64,000 nucleotides of DNA, from assembly GCF_913775985.1 (NCBI RefSeq), contig NZ_CAJYMB010000125.1:1-64000 (forward strand). The letters run 5' to 3'. The notes beneath the pieces were generated by a model. That model did no database searches, was not told the DNA's origin, and saw only the letters and a program-made list of their open reading frames with translations. The position numbers were made by a program, and so were the translations under genes. Below are positions 49,538-58,956 of the stretch, piece after piece. Position 1 is the first letter of the stretch. Each line of letters begins with the position of its first letter. Source of the stretch: an uncultured Pluralibacter sp. (GTDB lineage Bacteria; Pseudomonadota; Gammaproteobacteria; Enterobacterales; Enterobacteriaceae).

Positions 49538-50956
49538 TCAGGCTTTTCTGGCCGCTTCATAGGCGGCAAGCGTCTCTTTTCTCGCCCGGGCATGATCGAC
49601 AATCGGCTGCGGATAATCCAGCGTCACGCCCTCTTTGGTCGCCCACTGCCACGGCGTGTGGATCCATTTATCGGGCACCTCCGCCAGGGCGGGCAGCCAC
49701 TGGCGAATAAATTCGCCCTTCTTATCAAAGCGCTCGCCCTGGGTGGTGGGATTGAAGATGCGGAAATAGGGTGCGGCGTCGGTGCCGGTAGAGGCAGCCC
49801 ACTGCCAGCCGCCGTTGTTAGCCGCCAGATCGCCGTCGATCAGCTGCGACATAAACCAGCGCTCCCCTTCCCGCCAGTCGATCAGCAGATCTTTGACCAG
49901 AAAACTGGCGACGATCATGCGCAGGCGGTTATGCATCCAGCCTGTCTCCGCCAGCTGGCGCATGGCGGCATCGACGATCGGATAGCCGGTCTTCGCTTCC
50001 TGCCATGCTTTGAGCCGCGCCTTATCGGTGGACCATGCCACCTTTTCCGTCCAGCCAATAAAAGGCCGGTATTTGCATAATTCAGGGTGATAAGTCATCA
50101 GGTGGCGGTAGAACTCGCGCCAGATCAGCTCATTGAGCCAGACCGCACCGCGCTTGCCCTCCAGCGCCCCGGGCTGTTCCGCCAGCAGGCGATTCAGGCA
50201 CTGGCGCGGCGAGAGCACGCCTGTGGTGAGGCACGCTGAAACCCGGCTGGTGCCTTCCACCGCGGGAAAATCGCGCTGCTGCTCGTACTCTCCGGCCCCT
50301 TCCTTACAGAACTGGCGCAGGCGATCGATCGCCGTTTTTTCATCCGCTGCAAACAGCGTTTCGGAAAAGGCCGCCTGCGGATAGTTAAGTTTAAGGGTGC
50401 CGATGTCCTTCACCGTAGCCGGATGTTCACGTTTCTCCGGGGCCGGTACGCAGTCAGGAAGATCCTCCTGCAGCCGTTTCACAAAAGCATTTTTAAAAGG
50501 CGTAAATACCTTATACATCTGGTGATTGCCGGTCATCACGCTGCCGGGCGCCAGTATCACGCTGTCGTCAAATCCCTGACAGGCCACCTCTTTCAGCTGT
50601 TTTTCCACCTGCGCATCGCGCAGGCGCTCGTTGACTTCATACTGATAGTTGTAAAAAAGATGGCTGACGCCATGCCCGGCGCATACCCGCTCAACTTCGC
50701 TCGCGGCGGCGGCAAAATCAGGCACTTCCCGGAACAGCAGCGGAATGCCCTTCTCTTTCAGACTTTCCCGTAAACCGTGCAGGTGGCGCTCAATAAAGGC
50801 CGCCTGCCGGGGCGACATACCGTGCGTTTTCCACTGTTCCGGCGTGGCAATGTACAGGGCCAGCACCTTTGCCTGCCGATCCCGGCAGGCGGCGGCGAGG
50901 GCCAGATTATCATGTAGACGCAGATCGCTGCGAAACCAGACCAGATGGGTGGCCAT
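49538..50956 (-). CDS. phrB: Deoxyribodipyrimidine photolyase PhrB
   Basis: A light-dependent repair enzyme for cyclobutane pyrimidine dimers, 472 residues as in E. coli. The N-terminal antenna domain begins HLVWFRSDLRLHDNLALAAA. The FAD domain carries LNELIWREFYRHLM, GYPIVDAAMRQLAETGWMHN and DGDLAANNGGWQWAASTGTD. It is followed by the DUF523-DUF1722 gene upstream on the same strand (40-base gap), as ybgA-phr in K-12. Confidence 0.97.
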   Translation of the reverse strand: MATHLVWFRSDLRLHDNLALAAACRDRQAKVLALYIATPEQWKTHGMSPRQAAFIERHLHGLRESLKEKGIPLLFREVPDFAAAASEVERVCAGHGVSHLFYNYQYEVNERLRDAQVEKQLKEVACQGFDDSVILAPGSVMTGNHQMYKVFTPFKNAFVKRLQEDLPDCVPAPEKREHPATVKDIGTLKLNYPQAAFSETLFAADEKTAIDRLRQFCKEGAGEYEQQRDFPAVEGTSRVSACLTTGVLSPRQCLNRLLAEQPGALEGKRGAVWLNELIWREFYRHLMTYHPELCKYRPFIGWTEKVAWSTDKARLKAWQEAKTGYPIVDAAMRQLAETGWMHNRLRMIVASFLVKDLLIDWREGERWFMSQLIDGDLAANNGGWQWAASTGTDAAPYFRIFNPTTQGERFDKKGEFIRQWLPALAEVPDKWIHTPWQWATKEGVTLDYPQPIVDHARARKETLAAYEAARKA

Positions 50957-50996
50957 AACGCTCCTGTTGAATCGATATCCGTTGTCAGAAAATTAA

Positions 50997-51953
50997 TTAA
51001 TGGCCGTAGCGCAGGCGCAGCGATTCCGGCCAGGGATCGAAATAGCGCTGGTCGGCCAGATAAGCATCGGGATACTCCGCCATATAGTGCTTAATCAGCG
51101 TAACCGGCGCCAGCAGCGGCTGCGTGCCCTGCCGATAGCGATCGATTAGGCCCGCCAGCTCCTGGCGCTGGCGGCTGTTGAGCTGTTTACGGAAATAGCC
51201 CTGGACGTGCATCAGCACGTTAGTGTGGTTGCGGCGGCTGGAGGGCAGCGACATCAGCGCCATCAGCCGCTGGCGGTATTCGACGAAGAACTCATCCAGC
51301 GAGTCCCAGTCGCCAATCGACGCCACAAAACGCCCCAGCTCGCGGTACAGCGGCTGAGAGTGGGCCAGCAGCAGCAGTTTATAGCGGCTGTGAAACGCAA
51401 TCAGCGCCCCGCGTTTAAGACCGCTGTCGCGCAGAGCGTGAAGCTCATGCAGGGCGTACACCCGCTCGACAAAATTCTCCCGCAGGTGCGGATCCTGCAG
51501 ACGGCCGTCCTCTTCAACCGGCAGCCACGGGAAAGCATCCATCAGCATTTGCGTATAAATGCCGCGCCCCGCTTTACGATTATTCTTGCTGTCGGCGTCG
51601 TAGATGCGCACTCGCTCCATCCCGCAGCTCGGGGATTTAGCACAAACAATGTAACCGCACAGCCCTTCAAAGCGGGCGATTCGCTGGCGGGTAAAATCGC
51701 GCATTTTTTCGGTGAGATCCCCCTCTCGCCCGTCGCTAAAGCGCAGCTGCATGCCTTCCTGCTCGTCTTTAACCAGCCGCAATGCCGGGCGCGGCACCGG
51801 CAGGCCAATGGCCATCTCCGGACAAACAGGCTCGTAGCGCACCCAGTTTGAAAGTTCGTTGACGGCGAAATGCAGCCGCTTGTGGCCGCCGTCAAAACGT
51901 ACGGACTCTCCCAGTAAACAGGCGCTAATACCGATTGGAATTTTAGTGTTCAC
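50997..51953 (-). CDS. ybgA: DUF523-DUF1722 fusion (TudS-like domain plus YbgA domain)
   Basis: A 318-residue protein. The N-terminal half is DUF523, related to the Fe-S thiouracil desulfidase TudS, with Cys residues in GISACLLGE (Cys12), VCPEM (Cys44), VCAKSPSCG (Cys104, Cys110). The C-terminal half is DUF1722, the only domain of K-12 YbgA. The GTG at 51953 was chosen because AAGGAG lies five bases upstream. Its place before phrB matches ybgA-phr. A role in handling thiolated bases beside photolyase is an inference. Confidence 0.85.
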   Translation of the reverse strand: MNTKIPIGISACLLGESVRFDGGHKRLHFAVNELSNWVRYEPVCPEMAIGLPVPRPALRLVKDEQEGMQLRFSDGREGDLTEKMRDFTRQRIARFEGLCGYIVCAKSPSCGMERVRIYDADSKNNRKAGRGIYTQMLMDAFPWLPVEEDGRLQDPHLRENFVERVYALHELHALRDSGLKRGALIAFHSRYKLLLLAHSQPLYRELGRFVASIGDWDSLDEFFVEYRQRLMALMSLPSSRRNHTNVLMHVQGYFRKQLNSRQRQELAGLIDRYRQGTQPLLAPVTLIKHYMAEYPDAYLADQRYFDPWPESLRLRYGH

Positions 51954-52048
51954 GATGACTCCTTTATGTCTCATAAAGAAGTGTAGACGCTATTGTTACC
52001 AGAAAAGTCGGATATTGCGGCCGCCCCGGACGAAGCGGCCGGAGAGTA

Positions 52049-53431
52049 TTACAGCAGGCCGATCTCCCGTGCGGTACGGTCAACCGCGCGGCGTGTCTTC
52101 TCCACCAGTTCATCCAGTTCTGCATGGGTTGCAACCAGCGCCGGGGCCATGATCATCCGGCCAAGGGTCGAGCGAATAATCACGCCCTCTTCAAACCCGA
52201 TGGTGCGGCAACGCCAGGCCAAATCGTTCTCATTGGCATAGCGCCTGCGCGTCGCTTTATCTTCAGTAAACTGCAGCGCCGCGACCAGTCCGGAACCCTG
52301 TATTTCACCTATCAGCGGGTGCTTGTTGAAGACTTCATGCAGCGCTTTTTGCAGATACGGACCGCTGTCATCCCGCACGTTACTGACGATATTTTCGTCA
52401 CGCAGCGCCTTAAGGTTGGCAATGGCCACCGCGGCGGCCACCGGGTGGCCGGAATAGGTAAGCCCGTGGGCGAAAACGCCGCCCTCGTTCACCAGAGTAT
52501 CGGCGATACGCTTGCTGAGCACGACGCCGCCCATTGGCACATAGCCGGAAGTCAGGCCTTTGGCGATGGAGATCGTGTCCGGCTCAAAGCCAAAGTACTC
52601 GTGTGCAAACCATTCACCGGTGCGGCCAAAACCGCCAATAACCTCATCGGCGCACAGCAGCACATCGTATTTTCGACAGATGCGCTGAATTTCGGGCCAG
52701 TAGCTCTCCGGTGGAAAAATCATGCCGCCTGCGCCCTGGAACGGTTCGGCAATAAAGCCGGCCACGTTCTCCGCCCCCAGGGCTAGGATCTTGTCCTCCA
52801 GCTGGCGGGCACAGCTGAGGCCGAATGCCTCCGGCGTCATATCCCCGCCCTTCGCATACCAGTAGGGTTCGTCAATATGCGCCACATCCGGGATCATGCC
52901 GCCCATCTCGTGCATCGGCTTCATTCCGCCCAGCGCGGCAGCGGCCAGCGTTGAACCGTGATAGCCATTCCAGCGGCCAATCATGATCTTTTTATCCGGC
53001 TTTCCCGCCACCTGCCAGTAACGACGGACAGTGCGGATCAGCGCCTCGTTAGCTTCAGAGCCAGAGTTGGTATAAATCACATGGCTGTAGTGTTTTGGTA
53101 GCAGAGTAAAAAGCAGTTCGGAAAGCTCGATAACCGCCGGGTGTGTGGTATGAAAAAACATATTGTAGTAAGGCAACTGGGCAAACTGCGCCGCCGCCGC
53201 ATCCGCCAGATCCTGGCGTCCATAGCCCAGCTGGGTACACCACAGACCAGACATGCCGTCCAGATAGCGCTTGCCGTCGTTATCCCACAGATTAAGGCGA
53301 TCGCCCTTAACCATAACCCGGGCGCCTTCGGCGTTCAGCGCTTTCTGATCGAGAAAAGCGTGAATGTGGTGGCTGGCATCGGCACGCTGATAATCGGGGG
53401 TGGAGCGCCGGGACGTCATTTTATTTTCCAT
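52049..53431 (-). CDS. SpuC-like class III pyridoxal-phosphate aminotransferase
   Basis: A 460-residue enzyme of the fold-type I, class III aminotransferases. The PLP Lys is Lys291 in SIAKGLTSGYVPMGG; NSGSEANEALIRTVRRYW and LLCADEVIGGFGRTG bind the cofactor. The family includes putrescine/spermidine-pyruvate aminotransferase SpuC and omega-amino acid transaminases, so the substrate is a primary amine or omega-amino acid. The start MENKMTSRR has GGAGAG upstream. It is the last gene of the minus-strand catabolic cluster; an AT-rich gap of 302 bases precedes it. Confidence 0.85.
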   Translation of the reverse strand: MENKMTSRRSTPDYQRADASHHIHAFLDQKALNAEGARVMVKGDRLNLWDNDGKRYLDGMSGLWCTQLGYGRQDLADAAAAQFAQLPYYNMFFHTTHPAVIELSELLFTLLPKHYSHVIYTNSGSEANEALIRTVRRYWQVAGKPDKKIMIGRWNGYHGSTLAAAALGGMKPMHEMGGMIPDVAHIDEPYWYAKGGDMTPEAFGLSCARQLEDKILALGAENVAGFIAEPFQGAGGMIFPPESYWPEIQRICRKYDVLLCADEVIGGFGRTGEWFAHEYFGFEPDTISIAKGLTSGYVPMGGVVLSKRIADTLVNEGGVFAHGLTYSGHPVAAAVAIANLKALRDENIVSNVRDDSGPYLQKALHEVFNKHPLIGEIQGSGLVAALQFTEDKATRRRYANENDLAWRCRTIGFEEGVIIRSTLGRMIMAPALVATHAELDELVEKTRRAVDRTAREIGLL

Positions 53432-53733
53432 TAACTCTCTCCAAACAGAATTTAATCGTATTGATGAGCGCCGCACACATTATTTATCAGCGTCATTTCC
53501 ATTGCCTGGTGATAAAACCATGTCGACGTAAGTATTAATTCAGCGATATTTAGAGCAATACTACTATCGTAAACCCGCCATTAATTAAACATTATTTTTT
53601 ATTGCTTATGCATATCATTTTTCTTGCGTTAAAAAAATCAAGTAACAGGTACAAAGAAATCATTAATTGCAAATACTCATTTCTGATTTACCTCACACGC
53701 TTTACTTAAATAAAGAAAATTAAAAGAATAACT
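53432..53733. other. AT-rich gap before the aminotransferase gene
   Basis: About 300 bases, very AT-rich against the GC-rich genes around it, with no credible gene. It may hold a separate promoter for the aminotransferase. No terminator hairpin or operator was recognised. Confidence 0.4.
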
Positions 53734-55127
53734 CTACTCTTCCGCTGCATACCCCGCGGCGGGGAAGCGGACTTTTGCACGCCTCGACATCCAGTAATAG
53801 ACTGGCGAAACTACAACCAGCCCTACGAGCCAGGAGATATCTGCGCCACCGAGCGCCATGGCAGCTGGCCCGGTATAGAGCGAGGTCGACATGAACGGGA
53901 TCTCCACGGCGATGCCTAGCAGATAACAAAAGATGGCACAGGCGTTGAAGTATCCGTACACGCCACCGTCGCGGCGACATCATACTCACCGTGCGCCACC
54001 AGGTAGTAATCCACCAGATTGATTGCCGTCCAGGGCACCAGTACGTACAGCAAGATGGTAATGAAATTGGTGTAGTTCACCAGGAAATTATCCTGGCCGT
54101 ACACTGCAATCGCCATTTCAATCCCAAGGGTAACGATGGCGGTAATGATGCGGGCCCGGGCCAGCGGATACCAGCCGGCAATAAACGTCTGTCCGAGCGT
54201 CAGCGTGCAGAGCACGCCACAATAGAGCATCATCGAATTCGTTGCGGCTATCCCCAGCGCAAAGACGATGATAACTACCGGCGCAATCGGCCCCGTCAGT
54301 GCCACAATACCCTGTAATACATCGCCGCCCGGCGCGGCGCAGACAATGACGATCCCCAGCACCATCGGCAGGAATGAGCCGAGAATACAGCCAAAATAGC
54401 TGGCGTAAAAAACGCTTTTATCATTGGTGTTGTAAGGCATATAACGCGAATAATCAGAAACATAGGGTGCATAGGCCAGTTGCCAGAGCGCGGCAATAGA
54501 AACCGCGCCCAGAAAACCCGCGGCGTTAAACCCGTTGCGGCTGAAAAAGTCATCCGGCAGGCCGTGCACCCAGAAGATCCAAACAAAGGCCGCGAACAGC
54601 ACCGTGCCTGAAATCCACGACATTGTCCGCGCGTAGGTATGAATAATGCGGTAGCCAAATATCGTTGCCCACAGGCTTAAGGCCGCAACAATCGCGATCC
54701 CGATATCGGGTGAAACTGGGGAGTAAATTTGATGAATAGACTGCCCGCCCAGCACCAGGCTTGATGCTGTAAAGCCGATGTACATCAGTACAACAATAGA
54801 CACCACCAGCACTGAGCCGTAAGAACCGAACTGGCCTTTGGTTTGTACCATCTGCGGTACGCCAAGCTTTGGTCCCTGGGCTGAATGTAGCGCCATAAAC
54901 ACGCCGCCGATCAGGCTGCCAATAAGCAGTCCCGCCAGCGCCCAGAGAAAGGAGAGGTGAAAAATTTGTACCGCCATCGCGCCGGTGATGATGGTCAGCA
55001 GCATGATGTTTGATCCAAACCAGATGGTAAACAGATCCCGCGGCCTGCCGTGACGCTTATCACGCGGAATAGGCTGAATGGTACTCAGTTCAAGATTTTC
55101 GGCGCTGCTATTTTGCGAAATTTTCAT
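53734..55127 (-). pseudogene. Frameshifted NCS1-family permease (cytosine/purine/hydantoin type)
   Basis: From MKISQNSSAENLELSTIQ (start 55127) the protein is a nucleobase-cation-symport-1 transporter with about ten helices (LFTIWFGSNIMLLTIITGAM, YAPYVSDYSRYMPYNTNDKS, WTAINLVDYYLVAHGEYDV). At 53968-53973 the reading frame shifts. The original frame ends 18 residues later at 53916. The other frame continues with the family sequence DGGVYGYFNACAIFCYLLGI and runs to 53734. The upstream frame keeps about 385 residues and the shifted C-terminus about 79. A real mutation and a sequencing error both fit. Confidence 0.8.
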
Positions 55128-55395
55128 CGTTAATCTCACTCACAAAGTGTTCGGGAAAAACGTTATCATTCCTTGCGCACAAATGCGGGGGACCATTCCC
55201 TGTTTATTTTCGGCGTATTTCACGCTGATAGATAACTCTTATTTATTATCTCATTCAAGATGCTCATGACGACCATGCGCATTTATTTTCTACGTTTAAC
55301 AACCATATTTAACACTGCCACATGAACCATCAATTCCCATCGCGGATTGATAAATAAAAATTTATAAAAGATTTGTCACGAATAAAATGCAGATA

Positions 55396-56544
55396 TTAAT
55401 CCTGCATCCACTGGCGAAGGTTTTCCAGCATTGCCATACACTGGTTTAGCTGCTCCTCGCTGACAAACTCATCGGGCTTGTGCCCCTGCTCCATGCTGCC
55501 CGGCCCGCATACCAGCGTGGCGATCCCCACCTCATCAAAAAGCCCGCCTTCGGTACCGAACGCAACCGTTGAGAAGTCATCGCTGCCGGACCACTGCATT
55601 AGCCAGCGGGCAAAGTCCGACTGAGGATCGGTCAGCAGTCCAGGATAGCGGCTCAGTACCTGAAAACTAATATCGCTGTCCGGTGCGACGTTACGCATGT
55701 TGCTGCGCAGTTCACCGAAGGCATACCGCTCCAGTGCATTAATAGTCCGTCCGGTGTCGTGTCCCGGTAAGTGACGAATTTCAAAATCAAACTGGCAGGA
55801 CTGGGGCACAATATTCAGCGCGCTGCCGCCCTGAATAACCCCGACCTGGATAGTGCTGAAGGGCGGCGAAAAACGCGCATCCCGGCTGGCGGACAGTTCC
55901 TCGCCCAGTACAGTAATCCGGTTAATCACCTTCGCCGCGTATTCAATCGCATTGACGCCCAGGGGTGCATAGGCCGAGTGGCAGGCCAGCCCCTCTACGC
56001 AGCAGCGCATCGCCAGCTTCCCTTTGTGCCCGTAAACCGGGCGCATTTCGGTGGGTTCGCCGACAATGCACATGGCAGGCTTGTGTGCCGATGCCCGAAG
56101 GTGCTCCACCAGGCTACGCACGCCCAAGCATCCAACCTCCTCATCGTAAGAAAAAGCCAGCCACAGCGGCATGCGCAGCGAACCTGAAAGAAAATCCGGC
56201 AGCGCTGCCAGCACGCAGCCAATAAATCCCTTCATATCCGCGCTACCGCGGCCGTAAATCCGGCCATCACGTCGGGTGGCGCTAAACGGCGGTACCGTCC
56301 AGGATTGACCGTCTACCGGTACGACATCAGTGTGCCCGGAGAGCATTACGCCGCCATCTTCATCAGGGCCAATGCGGGCCAGCAGATTTGCCTTTTTACC
56401 CTGCTCATCGTAAAAGCGCCGGGTGATTATGCCCTTCGACGAGAGAACGTCGTCAATAAAGTCGATCATCGCCAAATTTGACTCCCGGCTGGTGGTGTCG
56501 AAAGCCAGCAGCCGGGCAAGCAGACTCTCCAGAGCACTATTCAT
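55396..56544 (-). CDS. ArgE/DapE-type M20 amidohydrolase
   Basis: A 382-residue metallo-amidohydrolase similar to acetylornithine deacetylase. Zinc ligands are His71 (SGHTDVVPV), Asp103 (GRGSADMKG), Glu136 (YDEEVGCLG), Glu163 (GEPTEM) and the C-terminal His in GPGSMEQGHKPDEFV. The dimerisation domain is in place. Since true argE lies in the arg locus of this family, a role in removing an N-acyl group from a catabolic intermediate is inferred. It overlaps the DUF1028 gene by eight bases. Confidence 0.85.
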   Translation of the reverse strand: MNSALESLLARLLAFDTTSRESNLAMIDFIDDVLSSKGIITRRFYDEQGKKANLLARIGPDEDGGVMLSGHTDVVPVDGQSWTVPPFSATRRDGRIYGRGSADMKGFIGCVLAALPDFLSGSLRMPLWLAFSYDEEVGCLGVRSLVEHLRASAHKPAMCIVGEPTEMRPVYGHKGKLAMRCCVEGLACHSAYAPLGVNAIEYAAKVINRITVLGEELSASRDARFSPPFSTIQVGVIQGGSALNIVPQSCQFDFEIRHLPGHDTGRTINALERYAFGELRSNMRNVAPDSDISFQVLSRYPGLLTDPQSDFARWLMQWSGSDDFSTVAFGTEGGLFDEVGIATLVCGPGSMEQGHKPDEFVSEEQLNQCMAMLENLRQWMQD

Positions 56545-57211
56545 CGCCGGGTACGCCGTAACCCGGGGCCTGGCGTGGATCCTGCGCCCTGGTCAGGTAG
56601 TCCTGCATCTGCGGCCTGTACGCCTGCCACAGCCGCGCCAGCTCGCCAATTGGATCCTCATCGCGCCAGTCAACGCGAAGATCCACCAGCAGCCAGGGCT
56701 GTTCACCCGCCACCTTCAGCGCCGCGGAGTGGACAGGCCCTGCCTCACCGCCTTTCGCCAGTCCGGCCTGCAGGGCCGCCATAAGACGATCGGCTAGATC
56801 GCCAGGGCACGCCTCAAAGGTCGCGACCATTGCGTCTATCACGCCAGGGTTTGCCAGCATATTGCCGGCTGCCACGCAGTCATTTCCGCGAACAATATGA
56901 TGTGTTCCCAGCGTTTTCTCGCCGCTAAAGGCAGCAATATTACCCGCGGCATCAATGGCAACCACCTGCCGCCAGGCGCTAAACGCATCCTCTGCCAGCG
57001 CCTGCGCCAGCGCGCTCTGCACGCCGCTGCCCTCTTCCAGATGCGCCAGCGTGCGGATCCCCAGCAGCGGCAGCGTAATATTCTGGCTGGAGACGGCACC
57101 TGTCATCGCCGCTACCCACGGGCAGCGTGCACCTACCGCAATACTTGAGGAGCTAATCGCAATCCCAAGCTGTCCGGTTCTGGCGCATCGCGCCGTTACA
57201 GAAAATGTCAT
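56537..57211 (-). CDS. DUF1028-family putative Ntn-type hydrolase
   Basis: A 224-residue protein with the DUF1028 pattern: MTFSVTARCARTGQLGIAIS at the N-terminus, then GAVSSQNITLPLLGIRTLAH, VVAIDAAGNIAAFSGEKTLG and LVDLRVDWRDEDPIGELARL. The family is thought to have an N-terminal-nucleophile fold, and Thr2 would be exposed after Met removal. Activity is unknown. It sits between RidA (nine-base gap) and the M20 gene (overlap), so it is part of the same pathway. Confidence 0.8.
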   Translation of the reverse strand: MTFSVTARCARTGQLGIAISSSSIAVGARCPWVAAMTGAVSSQNITLPLLGIRTLAHLEEGSGVQSALAQALAEDAFSAWRQVVAIDAAGNIAAFSGEKTLGTHHIVRGNDCVAAGNMLANPGVIDAMVATFEACPGDLADRLMAALQAGLAKGGEAGPVHSAALKVAGEQPWLLVDLRVDWRDEDPIGELARLWQAYRPQMQDYLTRAQDPRQAPGYGVPGDE

Positions 57212-57220
57212 CCCCGCTCC

Positions 57221-57646
57221 TTATTGCGTGGTCCAGCCGTCGGGAATGACGGCGATAATGTCAATCTCCGTCAGCCACTGCGGCTGTGCCAGCGCGGAGA
57301 CAACCAGCCCGGTGGAGATGGGAAACACGCCCTTGAGCCACTTGCCCACTTCCCGATAGACCGGCTCGCGATAGCGCGGATCGATAATGTAGGTGGTCGT
57401 TTTAACAATGTGGGAGAGGTCGCTTCCCGCCTCTTCCAGCAGCTGCTTAACGTTTTTCATTGCCTGCTCTGCCTGCGCCTGCGGGTCGCCGAGTCCGACC
57501 AGATTGCCCTCAAAATCAGTGCCTACCTGACCACGGACGTACACGGTATTCCCCGCGCGTACCGCCTGGCAGAGATCGTTATCCAGCGTCTGGTTCGGAT
57601 AGGTCTCTTTGGTATTAAACATGCGAATACGGGTGTGTGTTGGCAT
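57221..57646 (-). CDS. RidA-superfamily protein, non-archetypal
   Basis: A 141-residue YjgF/YER057c/UK114 protein. The fold pattern is clear (NTVYVRGQVGTDFEGNLVG, QAMKNVKQLLEEAGSDLSHI, TEIDIIAVIPDG). The Arg that E. coli RidA uses for enamine/imine hydrolysis (FPARSC) is replaced by FPIST, with Ser111 at that place; the Glu of TEID remains. Members without this Arg belong to other Rid subgroups that often occur in catabolic operons. Start 57646, 32 bases after the flavoprotein gene. Confidence 0.85.
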   Translation of the reverse strand: MPTHTRIRMFNTKETYPNQTLDNDLCQAVRAGNTVYVRGQVGTDFEGNLVGLGDPQAQAEQAMKNVKQLLEEAGSDLSHIVKTTTYIIDPRYREPVYREVGKWLKGVFPISTGLVVSALAQPQWLTEIDIIAVIPDGWTTQ

Positions 57647-57678
57647 CTTTAGATCCTGATTAAAGTTAGCGTGAGCGT

Positions 57679-58956
57679 TTAACGATCCTGCTTATCCGCC
57701 GGCGGCAGATAAGCGCTGTACTTGCGCTGGGTGGCAATATGATCGGCAATATGTTTTGCGTCATGCCAGACGCCCCAAATAAAGGTCGAGCCCCGGCGCG
57801 AAAGCCACGGTAAGCCCAAAAAGTAGATCCCCGACTCGCTGGAAACGCCGCGCTGGTGCTGTGGCCTGCCGCTGGCATCAAATGCCTGAACATCCAGCCA
57901 GCGATAATCAACGGCGTAGCCTGTAGCCCAGATAATGGTGCTGATGCCCGCCTCGTGGAGATTAAGGGATGACAGCGGTGCGGTCATACACTCGGGATCG
58001 GGTAAGAAGTGCCGCGCCTGCTCCTCGGTGGGAAAATCGAGGCCGTTGCGGGCGATATAAGCATCCGCAGCATCCAGCAGCGAAAGATAGTTTTCGTCGC
58101 CGCGGCGGATATTGTCCGCAAGGTTGGCGGCAAACGTCACCTGTCCGCTTTCGTCGAAGGCCTCAGTTACGCCCACGAGGTGGATCCCCTGATGCGCCAG
58201 CTGGCGAAAATCAACGGTATGACCACCTCGCGCCCCGCTGACGGCAATAGTGACGTGCTCTTTACCCGGCGCGCTGGCGGAGGCATCCCACAGTCCCAGC
58301 ACGCCAAGCCACCAGCAAAAATCGCGTCCGCGATAGGCGCGCGGTGGTCGATCGTGCGGCCCCACCGACAAATACACTTTTTTCCCGGCGCGGTTAAGTT
58401 CATCGGCAATCTGCACGCCGGACGATCCCGCACCTACCACCAGCACCGCCCCTTCCGGCAGCTGCTGCGGATTGAAGTAATGGGCAGAATGGATCTGATA
58501 CAGCGCGTCGTCCTTCGGCGCGATGGAGGGGATGACCGGCGTCTGAAAGGGGCCGGTTGCGGCGACAATTCGCTGGGCCTCTATCACACCTTCGGAGGTT
58601 TCAACAGTGAAACCAGGGCGTCCCTGATTGCGCACGACCCGCGTCACCTCAACCCCGGTGCGCACCGGCGCTTCAAATTTGCGGGCATAGGCTTCAAAGT
58701 AATCTGCTACCGCGTCTTTGCCGACAAAGCTGTCCGGCGCGGCGCCCTCAAATACCATCCCCGGGAAACGGTCGTGCCAGGCAGGGCCGTTGGCCACCAG
58801 CGAGTCCCAGCGCCCGGTGCGCCAGGCCTGCGCAATGCGGTGCTTTTCCAGCACAAGGTGCGGGATACTGTTTTTGGTCAAATGTTCGCTCATGGCGACA
58901 CCCGCCTGTCCGGCGCCTACAACGAGGGTATCAATTACGGTTTTTTCAACGGTCAT
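57679..58956 (-). CDS. NAD(P)/FAD-dependent monooxygenase-like flavoprotein
   Basis: A 425-residue two-dinucleotide-binding-domain flavoprotein. FAD site GAGQAG lies at residues 14-19 and the NAD(P)H site GAGSSG at 185-190; WATGYAVDYRWL near the C-terminus is the ATG-type motif of the group. It resembles flavin-containing monooxygenases and YUCCA-like enzymes, although the FMO fingerprint between the domains is only partly present (IHSAHYFNP). Probable first enzyme of the cluster. It starts 174 bases after the LysR gene stop. Confidence 0.82.
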   Translation of the reverse strand: MTVEKTVIDTLVVGAGQAGVAMSEHLTKNSIPHLVLEKHRIAQAWRTGRWDSLVANGPAWHDRFPGMVFEGAAPDSFVGKDAVADYFEAYARKFEAPVRTGVEVTRVVRNQGRPGFTVETSEGVIEAQRIVAATGPFQTPVIPSIAPKDDALYQIHSAHYFNPQQLPEGAVLVVGAGSSGVQIADELNRAGKKVYLSVGPHDRPPRAYRGRDFCWWLGVLGLWDASASAPGKEHVTIAVSGARGGHTVDFRQLAHQGIHLVGVTEAFDESGQVTFAANLADNIRRGDENYLSLLDAADAYIARNGLDFPTEEQARHFLPDPECMTAPLSSLNLHEAGISTIIWATGYAVDYRWLDVQAFDASGRPQHQRGVSSESGIYFLGLPWLSRRGSTFIWGVWHDAKHIADHIATQRKYSAYLPPADKQDR

